Part shown: piece by piece, positions 1-8,585 of the stretch
Position numbering within the stretch: the first letter of the stretch is position 1
How the letters are laid out: every line of letters starts with the position of its first letter
Assembly (NCBI RefSeq): GCF_030397665.1
Contig: NZ_JAPUBT010000001.1
Span: 1,320,781-1,384,780 of the forward strand
Source of the DNA: Janthinobacterium sp. SUN073
Lineage (GTDB): Bacteria > Pseudomonadota > Gammaproteobacteria > Burkholderiales > Burkholderiaceae_D
Direction of reading: 5' to 3'
Length of the DNA stretch: 64,000 bases
Notes under the pieces: generated by a model
Seen by the model: the letters and a program-made list of their open reading frames with translations, nothing else
Told to the model about the DNA's origin: nothing
The model's database searches: none
Program-made: the position numbers and the translations under genes

Positions 1-1198
1 AGTCGTCCATCACGGCGCGCAAGTCGAAGCGCTGCGCCATCTCGTCGATGCGGGCGGCGATTTGCGCTTCCGGCACGTGGAACAGGCGCGCATGCAGCAC
101 CAGGTTCTGGCGCACCGTCAGTTCGCTGTACAGCGAGAACGCCTGCGACATGTAGCCGACCCTGCGGCGCGTGTCGATATCGCTGGAATCGACTTCCTTG
201 CCGAACAGCCAGGCCTTGCCTTCCGTCGCCGGCAGCAGGCCCGTGAGCATCTTCATGGTGGTCGACTTGCCGCATCCGTTCGAGCCGAGAAAGCCGAAGA
301 TCTCGCCGCGGCCGATGCGGAAATTCACATGATCGACGGCCGTGAAATCGCCGAAGCGCATGGTCAAGTCTTGCGCCTCGATGGCGACGTCCTGCGCGCT
401 GGCGGCATCGAGCGGCGTAATCACCACAGGCTGGTGACCCGCGCGCTTGGCTTCGGGCAGCAGCTTGATGAAGGCCGTTTCCAGGTTGTCGCTTTGCGTG
501 CGCGCCAGCAGTTCGGCCGGCGTGCCCGTATCGAGCACCTTGCCGTCATCCATGGCCACCAGCCAATCGAAGCGCTGCGCCTCGTCCATGTAGGCGGTGG
601 CGACCATCACGCTCATTTGCGGGCGCTGCACGCGAATGCCGGCGATCAGGTCCCAGAACTGGGCGCGCGCCAGCGGATCGACGCCGGTGGTCGGTTCATC
701 GAGAATGAGCAGGTCGGGATCGTGGATCAGCGCGCAGCACAGGCCCAGTTTCTGCTTCATGCCGCCCGACAGCTTGCCCGCCGGGCGCGCCAGGAAGGGC
801 TGCAAGCCCGTGCTGCGGGTCAGCTGGTCGATGCGGCGCCGGCGTTCGGCGGCATCGTGGCCGAACAGGCGCGCGAAAAACTGCAGGTTTTCCTCGACCG
901 ACAGGGTCGGATACAGATTCTTGCCCAGGCCTTGCGGCATGTAGGCGATACGGGGGCAGACATCGTCGCGATGGCGCGCATCGCGCATGTCGCCGCCCAG
1001 CGCCATCACGCTGCCCTGCTGCACGGCGCGCGCGCCGGCCACCAGCGACAGCAGGCTCGATTTGCCCACGCCATCGGGCCCGATCAAGCCGACCATGCGG
1101 CCGGCCGGCACATCGAGGTCGATGGCGTCGAGCGCCACCGTCTTGCCGTAATGCTGGCTGACGCCCTTGATGCTGACGACAAATGGGGTCACGTCCAT
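1..1198 (-). CDS. Dual-ATPase ABC exporter protein, RbbA/YhiH-like (cut at the left edge)
   Basis: Energises an exporter, presumably together with the adaptor and outer-membrane channel encoded upstream. About 399 codons are visible from ATG 1198 and the frame is open to the window edge. Two nucleotide-binding domains sit in one chain: the first has Walker A GPDGVGKS (about residues 40-47), signature LSGGMKQK (143-150) and Walker [13 protein letters not shown] (163-174); the second begins near residue 270 with Walker A GSNGCGKS (305-312). In the RbbA/YhiH family this tandem is followed by an ABC-2 membrane domain, which would lie outside the window. The start lies 2 bases beyond the stop of the adaptor gene, so the two are co-translated. 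I read this frame from the sequence; the truncation is only the window boundary. Confidence 0.85.
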   Translation of the reverse strand, partial: MDVTPFVVSIKGVSQHYGKTVALDAIDLDVPAGRMVGLIGPDGVGKSSLLSLVAGARAVQQGSVMALGGDMRDARHRDDVCPRIAYMPQGLGKNLYPTLSVEENLQFFARLFGHDAAERRRRIDQLTRSTGLQPFLARPAGKLSGGMKQKLGLCCALIHDPDLLILDEPTTGVDPLARAQFWDLIAGIRVQRPQMSVMVATAYMDEAQRFDWLVAMDDGKVLDTGTPAELLARTQSDNLETAFIKLLPEAKRAGHQPVVITPLDAASAQDVAIEAQDLTMRFGDFTAVDHVNFRIGRGEIFGFLGSNGCGKSTTMKMLTGLLPATEGKAWLFGKEVDSSDIDTRRRVGYMSQAFSLYSELTVRQNLVLHARLFHVPEAQIAARIDEMAQRFDLRAVMDD

Positions 1199-1200
1199 GG

Positions 1201-2274
1201 TCACTGCGGAACCTTGGCCGTCAGTTCAGCGGGCCATGCCTGCTGCGCATCGAGACGCACCCAGGCCACGCCGGGCAAGCCCACCTTCACCAGCGCCAGG
1301 TGCTTTTGCAGCAGCTCGCGGCTGATCTGCGCTTTCACGCGGAACATCAGCTTCTGGCGCTCGCTGGCCGTTTCCACCGTCTTCGGCGTGAACTGCGCGC
1401 TGGCGGCGACAAAGGAAATCGTGGCCGGAATCACGTAATTGGGCGCCGCGTCGAGGATGATGCGCACTTCGCCGCCCATCGCCACCTTGCCGGCCGCCGT
1501 CTCGGGCAGGAAGAAGGTCATGTAGACGTCCGACAGGTCGACCAGGTTGAGCACCTTGCCGCCACCGGCCAGCACTTCGCCCTGCTGCGCCACCAGATAT
1601 TGCACGCGGCCGTCGCGCGGCGCCGCCAGCTGGCCATCGGCCAGGTCGGCGTCGATGCGCGCGGTGGTCGCTTCGGCGGCCGTCACGGCGGAACGCGAAC
1701 CGACCACTTGCGCCCTGGCCGCGTCGATGGCCGCCTGCGCCGCCGTGACCTGCGCCTTGGATGCATTCAGGGCCGCGGCCACGCTGCGCACGCGGGCGCG
1801 GTCGTCGTCGAGTTCCTGCACCGAGGAAGCGCCCTCCTTCGACAAGGTTTCCGAGCGGGCCAGGCGGCGCTTGGCCGCATCGAGTTCGCTTTCACGCTGC
1901 GCCACCAGGGCCAGCGCGGCCGCCTTGTCGCTCTCGCGCACGGCCACCTGCGCCTGCGCACCGACCACCGCGTCGGAAGCCTGCTGCTGGCGCGCGCGCG
2001 CCTCATCGCGCTGCGCCGTCAGCGAGTCCACCTGCATGGTGGCCAGCGGCTGGCCCGCCTTGACGAAGTCGCCCTCGCGCACGAGGATCTCCTTGACCCT
2101 GCCAGCCAGCTTGGTGGCGACGTCGATTTCGGTCGCTTCGATGCGGCCATTGCCGCTGACAAAACCTTCGCCAGGGCCGGTAGGACGCATTTTTTGCCAG
2201 GCCACATAGCCCAGCACGAGAACGGCCACGATCAGCGCGGCGGGGATGAGTTTCTTCTTCAGTTGAGCATTCAT
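1201..2274 (-). CDS. HlyD-family periplasmic adaptor (membrane fusion protein)
   Basis: Links an inner-membrane transporter to an outer-membrane channel. The 357-residue protein has a short cytoplasmic N-terminus, one membrane segment at about 10-27 (rich in I, V, L), a biotinyl-lipoyl-like hairpin start ([18 protein letters not shown]), a long Ala/Gln/Arg-rich coiled coil (about 75-195) and a beta-barrel part with [15 protein letters not shown]. This order is typical of the YhiI/HlyD_D23 type that pairs with RbbA/YhiH-like ABC proteins. It lies 18 bases downstream of the outer-membrane channel gene and 2 bases upstream of the ABC gene, which supports one operon. The substrate cannot be read from the sequence. 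Confidence 0.9.
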   Translation of the reverse strand: MNAQLKKKLIPAALIVAVLVLGYVAWQKMRPTGPGEGFVSGNGRIEATEIDVATKLAGRVKEILVREGDFVKAGQPLATMQVDSLTAQRDEARARQQQASDAVVGAQAQVAVRESDKAAALALVAQRESELDAAKRRLARSETLSKEGASSVQELDDDRARVRSVAAALNASKAQVTAAQAAIDAARAQVVGSRSAVTAAEATTARIDADLADGQLAAPRDGRVQYLVAQQGEVLAGGGKVLNLVDLSDVYMTFFLPETAAGKVAMGGEVRIILDAAPNYVIPATISFVAASAQFTPKTVETASERQKLMFRVKAQISRELLQKHLALVKVGLPGVAWVRLDAQQAWPAELTAKVPQ

Positions 2275-2292
2275 GGTATCGGGGCGATCAAA

Positions 2293-3750
2293 TTAGTGGG
2301 TGGAAGCGGCGGCGGCGACAGGCGCGCCGCCGCCCAGGGCCGCATACAGGCTGACCTGGCTGGAGAGCAGCGCGCGGCGCGTCTGCACCAGTTGCTGCTC
2401 GACCGTCAGCAGGTCGCGCTGCGCATCGAGCACTTCGAGGTAGGGCGCGGCGCCATTGTCATAGCGCAGTTTGGCCAGGCGTGCGCGTTCGCTCTGCGCG
2501 GCCAGGGTAGTCTTGCCGATGTCGACCTGCAGCGCCAGCCAGCGCCGGTTCGACAACGCGTCGGCCACTTCGCGAAACGCGCCCTGCACGCTCTTTTCAT
2601 AATTGGCCACGGCCACGTCACGGCGCACCTCGGCCAGGTCCATGTTGGCGCGGATGCGGCCCGCGTCAAAGATCGGCAGCACCAGGCGCGGCGCGAAATT
2701 CCAGGCGCCGCTACCCGAGTCGAACAGGCCGCTCAATTCCGCGCTGGCCGTGCCGTAGGCCGCCGTCAGCGAAATGGTCGGGAAGAAGGCGGCGCGCGCG
2801 GCGCCGATATTGGCTTGCGCGGCACGCAGCTGATGCTCGGCCGCCATCAGGTCGGGACGCTGCGTGAGTAAAGCCGAGGGCAGGCCCGCATGCAGCGGCT
2901 GCAGCACGCTGGCGTCGTCGAAGCGGCGCACCTCAGCAGCCACCGGCGTCAGGTCGACCGGGCCGCCCACCAACTGGGCCAGCGCGTGCGCCTGCACGGC
3001 GCGCGCCTGCTCCAGCTGCGCCGACAGCGACAAGGCCTGGCTGAGCAGGGTTTCCACCTGCGTCAGGTCCAGCTTGGAAATCGAACCGACCTCGAAGCGA
3101 CGCGTAAAGATGCGCAGCGACTCGGCACGGCTGTCGACCGTGGCACGCGCCAGCGCCACCCGCTCATCGAGTTCGCGCAAGCCCAGGTAGCCATTGGCCA
3201 CCTGCGCCACCAGGGCCACGCCGACGGCGCGGCGCGCCTCGTCGCTGGCCAGCAGGGTTTGCAGCGCGCTGTCCTTCAGGCTGCGCACGCGGCCCCAGAA
3301 ATCGAGCTCCCAGGCGCTCACGTTCAAGCCCGTTTGGTACTGCGCGCTCGTCATGGGACGGCCCGTCACGCTCAGGTCACCGGGCACGCGCGCACGGCTG
3401 CCGGAGGCGCCCAGCGCAATGGTGGGGAATTGTTCCGCGCGCTGGATGCCATACGCGGCGCGCGCCTCTTCCACGCGCAGGGCGGCGATGCGAATATCGC
3501 GGTTGCCGGCCAGCGCCTGCGCAATCAGCGCCTGCAGGCGCGCGTCGGCAAAGTAGGCTTGCCAGGCGATGTCCGCCGCGTGCGCGCCGGCGGGATCGAT
3601 TTCCGGATACTGCGCCGCCACGGGTAGCGGCGGTGGCGCGTACGGCGGCGCCATCGAGGCGCAGCCGGCCAGGGCCAGCGTGGCGGCCAGTGCAGTGGCC
3701 AGCGCGGCCATCCTGGCGCACGCAGATAAAGCGGGAACAGGCATGATCAT
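2293..3750 (-). CDS. NodT-family outer-membrane efflux lipoprotein
   Basis: TolC-like channel that completes the tripartite exporter. The protein is about 485 residues, the normal length for NodT/OprM channels. It begins with a lipoprotein signal ending LALAGCASM, so the mature protein should start at that Cys and be acylated. Two outer-membrane-efflux-protein repeats follow (around 70-260 and 280-470), with the typical LPSALLTQRPDLMAAEHQL between them. There are two in-frame ATGs at the start (residues 1 and 3) and either is possible. The gene follows the enoyl-reductase gene by 10 bases and precedes the adaptor by 18 bases. Confidence 0.9.
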   Translation of the reverse strand: MIMPVPALSACARMAALATALAATLALAGCASMAPPYAPPPLPVAAQYPEIDPAGAHAADIAWQAYFADARLQALIAQALAGNRDIRIAALRVEEARAAYGIQRAEQFPTIALGASGSRARVPGDLSVTGRPMTSAQYQTGLNVSAWELDFWGRVRSLKDSALQTLLASDEARRAVGVALVAQVANGYLGLRELDERVALARATVDSRAESLRIFTRRFEVGSISKLDLTQVETLLSQALSLSAQLEQARAVQAHALAQLVGGPVDLTPVAAEVRRFDDASVLQPLHAGLPSALLTQRPDLMAAEHQLRAAQANIGAARAAFFPTISLTAAYGTASAELSGLFDSGSGAWNFAPRLVLPIFDAGRIRANMDLAEVRRDVAVANYEKSVQGAFREVADALSNRRWLALQVDIGKTTLAAQSERARLAKLRYDNGAAPYLEVLDAQRDLLTVEQQLVQTRRALLSSQVSLYAALGGGAPVAAAASTH

Positions 3751-3760
3751 CTTCTTCCAG

Positions 3761-4546
3761 TCAATTCAGAATGTTGTAGCCGCCGTCGACATACAAGGTG
3801 CCGCCCGTGATGGCGCGTGCGCCGTCGCCGGCGAGGAAGGCGCACAGCGCGCCCACGTCCTCGATGGTGGCCAGGCAGCGCATGGGCGAGCATTCGATGG
3901 CATCGGCCATCAGGCGGTCGAAATGGGCAATGCCGGAAGCGGCCCGCGTCTCCAGGGGCCCCGGCGAGATGGCATTGACGCGGATGCCTTGCGGACCCAG
4001 TTCCGCCGCCAGGTAGCGCACCGATGCTTCCAGCGCCGCCTTCACGGGACCCATCAGGCCATAGTCGGCGATGACTTCCTCGGCGCCCAGGTAACTCATG
4101 GTCATCAGGCTGCCACCGTCCGGCATCAGCGGTTCGGCCAGCTTCGCCATGCGCATGAAGGAGTGGCAGGAGATATCCATCGCCTGCGCGAAGCCGTCAG
4201 CCGAACTGTCCGTGACGCGGCCATGCAAGTCTTGTTTGGGTGCGTAAGCGATGGAATGGACGACGAAATCGAGCCGCCCCCACTGCTGCTCGATCTGCGC
4301 AAACAGCGCTTCGAGCTGGCCCGGCACGGCCACGTCGAGGGGCGCCATGATGGCCGCCTGCACTTGCTGCGCCAGCGGTTCCACATGTGGACGCGCCTTG
4401 TCATTGAGCCAGGTCACGGCCAGTTCGGCGCCGGCCGCGCGCAAAGCGCTGGCGCAGCCCCAGGCGATGCTTTGCGCGTTAGCGATACCCACCACCAGCC
4501 CACGCTTGCCCTGCAATGGCAAGTACTGCTGCAAGGCGGCCGTCAT
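3761..4546 (-). CDS. fabI: FabI-type enoyl-[acyl-carrier-protein] reductase, first large gene of the efflux operon
   Basis: NADH-dependent reduction of trans-2-enoyl-ACP, the last step of fatty-acid elongation, is the activity of the family. The 261-residue protein starts at ATG 4546; the frame continues upstream but is then Arg-rich and unlike FabI. It has the FabI-specific cofactor loop GIANAQSIAWG (20-30) and the catalytic pair Tyr162-x6-Lys169 in YGLMGPVK, with the second conserved Tyr at 152 (SYLGAE). The C-terminal VNAISPGPLETRAASGI is also FabI-like. Placement in an export operon instead of a fatty-acid locus suggests a dedicated or second enoyl reductase. That is inference; it could also act on a non-standard enoyl substrate. 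Its ATG overlaps the stop of the small upstream ORF (ATGA). Confidence 0.85.
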   Translation of the reverse strand: MTAALQQYLPLQGKRGLVVGIANAQSIAWGCASALRAAGAELAVTWLNDKARPHVEPLAQQVQAAIMAPLDVAVPGQLEALFAQIEQQWGRLDFVVHSIAYAPKQDLHGRVTDSSADGFAQAMDISCHSFMRMAKLAEPLMPDGGSLMTMSYLGAEEVIADYGLMGPVKAALEASVRYLAAELGPQGIRVNAISPGPLETRAASGIAHFDRLMADAIECSPMRCLATIEDVGALCAFLAGDGARAITGGTLYVDGGYNILN

Positions 4547-4728
4547 GCCTGAACTGGACGCAAGGCGGGCCAAGGCGTGGCCGCGTTCACGCAGCGCACC
4601 GCGCCAGCGCGCATGGCGGCGGCGCAAGTGGCCAGGGTGACGCCGCCGGCGCGCGCATACGGCAAAGCAATGGGAGTGTGGGGGTGTAAGGTACTGCACG
4701 CGTCAGGCGCGGGGATCTGCATCTTCAT
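4543..4728 (-). CDS. Possible small protein translationally coupled to the FabI-like gene
   Basis: An open frame of 61 codons starts at ATG 4728, preceded by GGAAG at a good distance. It ends with a TGA that overlaps the ATG of the FabI-like gene as ATGA, the usual coupling arrangement. Third positions are mostly G or C in its second half, as in real genes here. I do not recognise the product. It is rich in Ala, Pro and Arg, contains three Cys and has no signal peptide or membrane segment. Just upstream another minus frame reads FAPYQFPENALVLASNF and then stops near 4706, so this may be the remnant of a longer, frame-broken gene. It lies inside the leader expected from the FNR-type promoter at about 4866. 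Confidence 0.35.
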   Translation of the reverse strand: MKMQIPAPDACSTLHPHTPIALPYARAGGVTLATCAAAMRAGAVRCVNAATPWPALRPVQA

Positions 4729-5158
4729 GAATCGGGCTTCCGTCACTGAAATTCGAGGCCAGCACCAGTGCGTTCTCGGGGAACTGGTACGGGGCGAAAT
4801 TACTCTACAGCATTTAGAAGCGTGATTCGTGATGAGTCCGGTCCGCATGCATAATGCTTTTGAGCTAGGTCAACTATAAGTGCGATTGCGGCAATGCAGC
4901 ATTGATGTAAATCAAATTTTACCTCAATATTAACTAAATGAAATATTTTTCAGGCAAGCGTGCGGGCATGCCCATTTGATAACTCTGCTGGGCTGACAGG
5001 AAGAAAAAGGACTTTGCCAGCGCAGTTGGGCATTGCTGTAAAAACAAGCAGCGCTGGGCGGCGGCGGATGGCAGGCAGCGGGGGAGAGATGGACTGGGGA
5101 CCATGCTATTGCATTGCAACATGGCCCACCATACCTTGCGGAACTGCGCTGAACGGCC
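4729..5158. other. Intergenic region with FNR-type promoter; otherwise no gene seen
   Basis: About 430 bases between the minus-strand exporter operon and the 3' end of the M64 peptidase gene. The part 4860-4960 is clearly AT-rich and carries the FNR/Anr-like box and its -10. The remainder, 4960-5158, holds only short frames without a credible start, and I see nothing in it. Confidence 0.5.
4873..4915 (-). promoter_or_regulatory. FNR/Anr-type class II promoter of the exporter operon
   Basis: TTGATGTAAATCAA at 4902-4915 is a perfect FNR/Anr consensus (TTGAT-N4-ATCAA). Reading the minus strand, TATAGT (plus coordinates 4873-4878) lies 33 bases from the box centre. That spacing is what a class II FNR promoter with the box near -41.5 requires, and would start transcription near 4866. 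The only genes in that direction are the small ORF, the FabI-like gene and the exporter. Dependence on low oxygen is inferred from the site. Confidence 0.6.
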
Positions 5159-6598
5159 TTATTGGCGCGACGCCGCAGGACGCGAATACAGGTCGATGAT
5201 GGTGCTGATGCCATCCTGGCATACGGAGCAGAACGTCTCGCTGCGGTCGAACATGATGCACTGCATCTCGGGCCGGTAGTAGCCGGACGACTCGTAGTTC
5301 GCGCCTTCGAAAGCGCCCACCGCATGGCGCTGCGGCGCCTTCGAGAACAGCTGCTGCGTGTACGCCAGGTCGGCCTTGAACAAGTCGCTCATCTCGCTTT
5401 CCGGGCGGTTGGCCGCGCGCAGGGCGGCGCGCTGCTTCTGGTATTGGCGCGCATGGCTGTCGTACGCTTCCTTCGGCCATGGCGTCGGCAGCGGCGTGCC
5501 TGCCTTGACGTGGTTCTGCCATTTCAGCCTGGCCGGATCGCGCAGCGCCGTGGCGTTCGGCTCCCACGGCTCCTGCCGCTCGCCATTCGACTGATAAGCC
5601 ACGGGCGAGGTGTAGTACTCGTCGGCCAGGCCGGCGAAATGGTGGCCGAATTCATGCACGAACAGGTAATTGGCCCAGTCGTTGTTGGCTGCGGCCGTGC
5701 TGAACTGGCCGAAGATGCCGCCACCGCCGTAGGTATCGTTATTGACGAGGATTTCGATGAATTCATACGGCGCATACTGCGCCAGGTCGCGCAGGGCGCG
5801 GTTGTCCGTCGTCAGCACATAACGCTCGCTGCCGAAAATATCGTAGCGCGTGCCCAGCGGCGACGCATGGTGCACGCCCGTTGATGGACGCGACACGCCC
5901 GATTCCTGCGTCGGCGCGGCCATGGCCCACACGTTGAAGTCATTGGCCCGCTCGCGGAACGGCGAGACCGTAAACAGGTGCTCGGCCAATTTCCGCGCCG
6001 TCGCTTCGAACTTGCCCATTTCGGCGGCCGTGTAGCCGTCGCCCATGATCAGCAGGTCGACCTTCCCGGACGAGGGGCCACTGATGCGGATCGGGATCGG
6101 CTTGACGGGTGCCGGCGGCTGCTTGCGGATCACGTCCTGCGCGGCCGGGTCGACATCGGTGCTCCACACAATGGAAAACAGGCCGCGCTCGTCGCGCTTG
6201 AGGATGCGCACGCGCACGGGGTGCTCGGGCTGCGGGAAACGCACGGATTCCTGGAACGCGCGCGTGGTGGTTTTCGCTTCATCGGTACTGGCCCATTCAC
6301 CGAAAATGGTGGAGAAGCCGCGCGAATACAGCACCTTGCCCGACTTGATGTCGACCACTTCCAGCAGGTTGTTGCCACGGTTGCTGTCATCGATGGGGCG
6401 CGCCAGGTTGCCCGGCCATGGCAAGGGCTCGACCAGCACGCGCTCGACCGCATAATGCTCGCCCAGCGCATTGCCACTGTGCTGGTAATCGAGGCGCATG
6501 GTGGCCGGCTGGGCGGCACCGGCAGCGTGCGCGACAGGGACGATGCCGGCGGCCAGCGCCAGCGCGCAGAGGAAGGATCGAATCGGGGTCTGCTGCAT
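5159..6598 (-). CDS. Secreted M64-family metallopeptidase (IgA-peptidase-like)
   Basis: Predicted exported zinc endopeptidase of about 479 residues. I chose ATG 6598 because it has AGGA at a good distance and opens a clean signal peptide (MQQTPIRSFLCALALAAG...AHA). The upstream in-frame Met would add a Cys-rich stretch that spoils this. An N-terminal beta domain (about 35-190) precedes the catalytic domain, which begins at VDLLIMGDGYTAAEMGKF. Zinc motif HEFGHHFAGLADEYY (from His315) matches the M64 pattern HEFGH-x(3)-LADEY. A C-terminal MQCIMF...FCSVCQ segment is also usual for M64 proteins. The gene stands alone on its strand, divergent from the TetR gene. The substrate is unknown; the IgA-peptidase name is historical. 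Confidence 0.85.
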   Translation of the reverse strand: MQQTPIRSFLCALALAAGIVPVAHAAGAAQPATMRLDYQHSGNALGEHYAVERVLVEPLPWPGNLARPIDDSNRGNNLLEVVDIKSGKVLYSRGFSTIFGEWASTDEAKTTTRAFQESVRFPQPEHPVRVRILKRDERGLFSIVWSTDVDPAAQDVIRKQPPAPVKPIPIRISGPSSGKVDLLIMGDGYTAAEMGKFEATARKLAEHLFTVSPFRERANDFNVWAMAAPTQESGVSRPSTGVHHASPLGTRYDIFGSERYVLTTDNRALRDLAQYAPYEFIEILVNNDTYGGGGIFGQFSTAAANNDWANYLFVHEFGHHFAGLADEYYTSPVAYQSNGERQEPWEPNATALRDPARLKWQNHVKAGTPLPTPWPKEAYDSHARQYQKQRAALRAANRPESEMSDLFKADLAYTQQLFSKAPQRHAVGAFEGANYESSGYYRPEMQCIMFDRSETFCSVCQDGISTIIDLYSRPAASRQ

Positions 6599-6773
6599 TT
6601 CATTCCTGACACGGTAGAAAAACGGGTAAAAGAAGCGGTTTTCCAAACAAACAGCGGCGCCAGCGGCGGGCATGGAAAAATCCGGTGCGGCACATTGTAG
6701 CGACAGGAATACGCACTGCAAAGCACCTATTTCACGCACCCGCTTGACCGCGCCACGCAATCCATTTATATTA

Positions 6774-6789
6774 GACTGACTAGTCGATC
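6774..6789. promoter_or_regulatory. Candidate TetR operator
   Basis: GACTGACTAGTCGATC is an imperfect palindrome centred on GACTAGTC (6778-6785). It lies 24 bases upstream of the TetR start, in the 214-base divergent region shared with the M64 peptidase gene. Size, symmetry and position fit autoregulation by a TetR dimer. No experiment or alignment backs this. Confidence 0.4.
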
Positions 6790-6812
6790 AATTAAAAGGA
6801 TAGCCAACCGCC

Positions 6813-7415
6813 ATGCGCACCATCGATCCCGGCAAACACGCGGCCCGTCGCGACGCCATTCTCGCCGCCGCGCGCACTTGCTTCGCCCGCAAGGGCTTTC
6901 ACCAGACCAGCACCGCCGCCATCTGCGCGCAAGCGGGCATGAGTCCTGGCAACCTGTTTCACTACTTCCCCACCAAGCAAGCCATCATCGCCGCCATCGT
7001 CGACCAGGAAGGCAGCGAGACGGCCGCCTATTTCACCGGCGTGCAAGGCGGCGCCGATGCGTACGGCGCCCTGCTCGACTTCATGGACCTGGTGCTGGCG
7101 CTGGCGGCCGACGGGGATTTTGCGGGACTGGCGCTGGACATTTCCGCCGAAGCGATGCGCGATCCAGATATCGCGGCCAGGGTGGCGCGCAACGATGCCG
7201 TGCTGCGTGCCGGCGTGCAGGCGCTGCTGGAAAGCGCTGCTGCGCGAGGTCAGGTCGACGCCGCGCTCGACCCCGCGCAAACGGCCGGCTGGATCGCCGC
7301 GCTGATCGACGGCATCTTCAACCGGGTCGCCGTCGATCCCGATTATGCACCGCCGGCGCAGCGCGCCAGCCTGCACCTGCTATTGGCGCGCTTCCTGCGC
7401 CCTGCCCTGGCATGA
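6813..7415 (+). CDS. TetR/AcrR-family transcriptional regulator
   Basis: DNA-binding repressor of 200 residues, the standard TetR length. The N-terminal helix-turn-helix is clear: the HTH core covers about residues 32-53 (TAAICAQAGMSPGNLFHYF) and is followed by PTKQAIIAAIV. The C-terminal ligand and dimer domain (65-195) resembles the TetR_C_6/BetI-like type (ALDISAEAMRDPDIA). Its stop overlaps the start of the DUF418 gene as ATGA, so the pair is translationally coupled and the membrane protein is a likely target together with the regulator itself. The inducer cannot be told. AAAGGA precedes the start at a slightly long distance. Confidence 0.9.
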   Translation: MRTIDPGKHAARRDAILAAARTCFARKGFHQTSTAAICAQAGMSPGNLFHYFPTKQAIIAAIVDQEGSETAAYFTGVQGGADAYGALLDFMDLVLALAADGDFAGLALDISAEAMRDPDIAARVARNDAVLRAGVQALLESAAARGQVDAALDPAQTAGWIAALIDGIFNRVAVDPDYAPPAQRASLHLLLARFLRPALA

Positions 7416-8585
7416 GCGCCTCCATGCAAACCCGGCCCACGCGCATCGCCGACGTCGACGCCCTGCGCGGTTGCGCCCTGTTCGGCATTTTGGTCGTCAA
7501 TATCGGCGCCTTCGCCACGCCGTGGTTCGGCCTGGGCTTGACCGATCCGGCCTTTCACGGCGGCGTGGACCGCGCCACGCATTTTCTCGTCGCGCTGCTG
7601 TTCGAGACCAAGTTCTATCTGCTGTTTTCCTTCCTGTTCGGCTACAGCTTCACCTTGCAGATGCAGGCGGCGGCGCGCGCCGACGCGCCGTTCGTGCCGC
7701 GCATGCTGCGCCGGCAAGCGGGCCTGTGGCTGATCGGCGCCCTGCATGCCGTGTTGCTGTTTCATGGCGACATACTCACCACCTACGCCCTGCTGGGCAT
7801 CGTGCTGCTGGCAGTGCACCGCTGTGGCGAACGGCCCGCCCTGACCTTGGCCTTGATCCTCATCGCCGTCTGCGTGGCATTCTGGGCGGGTATGGCCTGG
7901 CTGCAAAGCCTGCAGCCGGCGGGCGACGCGGCGGACAACGCCGTGGCGATGGTGCAGAAGGCGGCGACCGCGCTGGCCGCCTACCGCGCCACCCCGGCCA
8001 CCGTCGTCCATCAGCATTTGCGCGAACTGAGTGACATCTGGATCGTCCTGCTGCTGGTGCAAGCGCCGTGCGCACTGGCCATGTTCCTGTGCGGCCTGGC
8101 CGCCGGCAAGCGCGAGATGCTGCTGCACGCCAGCGCATACCTGCCGCTGCGCCGCCGCCTTCTATGCGTGGACGTCCGTGTATGCGCAAAGCCAGGCATG
8201 GCAGGTGGCGGGACTGGCCGCAGGACTGGCGAGCGCGCCGCTGCTGGCCGGCGCCTACGTGGCGCTGGCGCTGGCCCTGTTCGAGCGCCTGCGTGACGGC
8301 ACGCTGTTTGCGCTGCTGGCCGATACGGGCCGCATGGCGCTGTCGAACTACCTGCTGCAGTCGGCCATCTGTGCCTGGCTGTTCCTTGCGTATGGCGCAC
8401 GGCTGATGGGCAGCGTCTCGCCGCTCGGTGCGCTGGCGCTGGCTGTCATCATCTTTTGCGTGCAGCTGCCACTGAGCCGCTGGTGGCTGCGCGGCCACGC
8501 TTATGGCCCCGTCGAGTGGCTGCTCAGGGCATTGACGATCGCCGCGTGGCCCCGCTGGCGGCGATCGCGCGCCGCCTATTTGTAG
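7412..8585 (+). pseudogene. DUF418-family membrane protein gene, frameshifted
   Basis: The first reading frame, from ATG 7412, encodes a typical DUF418/YeiB start (DVDALRGCALFGILVVNI), several membrane helices and LAAGKREMLLHASAYLPLRR near 8155. It then turns into Arg- and Cys-rich nonsense. The family sequence resumes one frame over at about 8155 (AAFYAWTSVYAQSQAWQ) and runs to the TAG at 8583-8585, including the DUF418 hallmark GRMALSNYLLQSAIC. A conserved stretch of roughly 10-15 residues between the two parts also seems missing, so the lesion looks like a deletion whose size is not a multiple of three, not a one-base error. The family is thought to be a multi-spanning transporter or acyltransferase-like protein. 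A sequencing collapse at the GCCGCC run cannot be excluded. Confidence 0.75.

Noticed and set aside
4244-4264. Ala in the FabI-like protein (SIAYAP, residue 100) at the place of E. coli Gly93, a known triclosan-resistance position
   Set aside because: Wild-type S. aureus FabI also has Ala there and is sensitive, so this alone does not indicate resistance.
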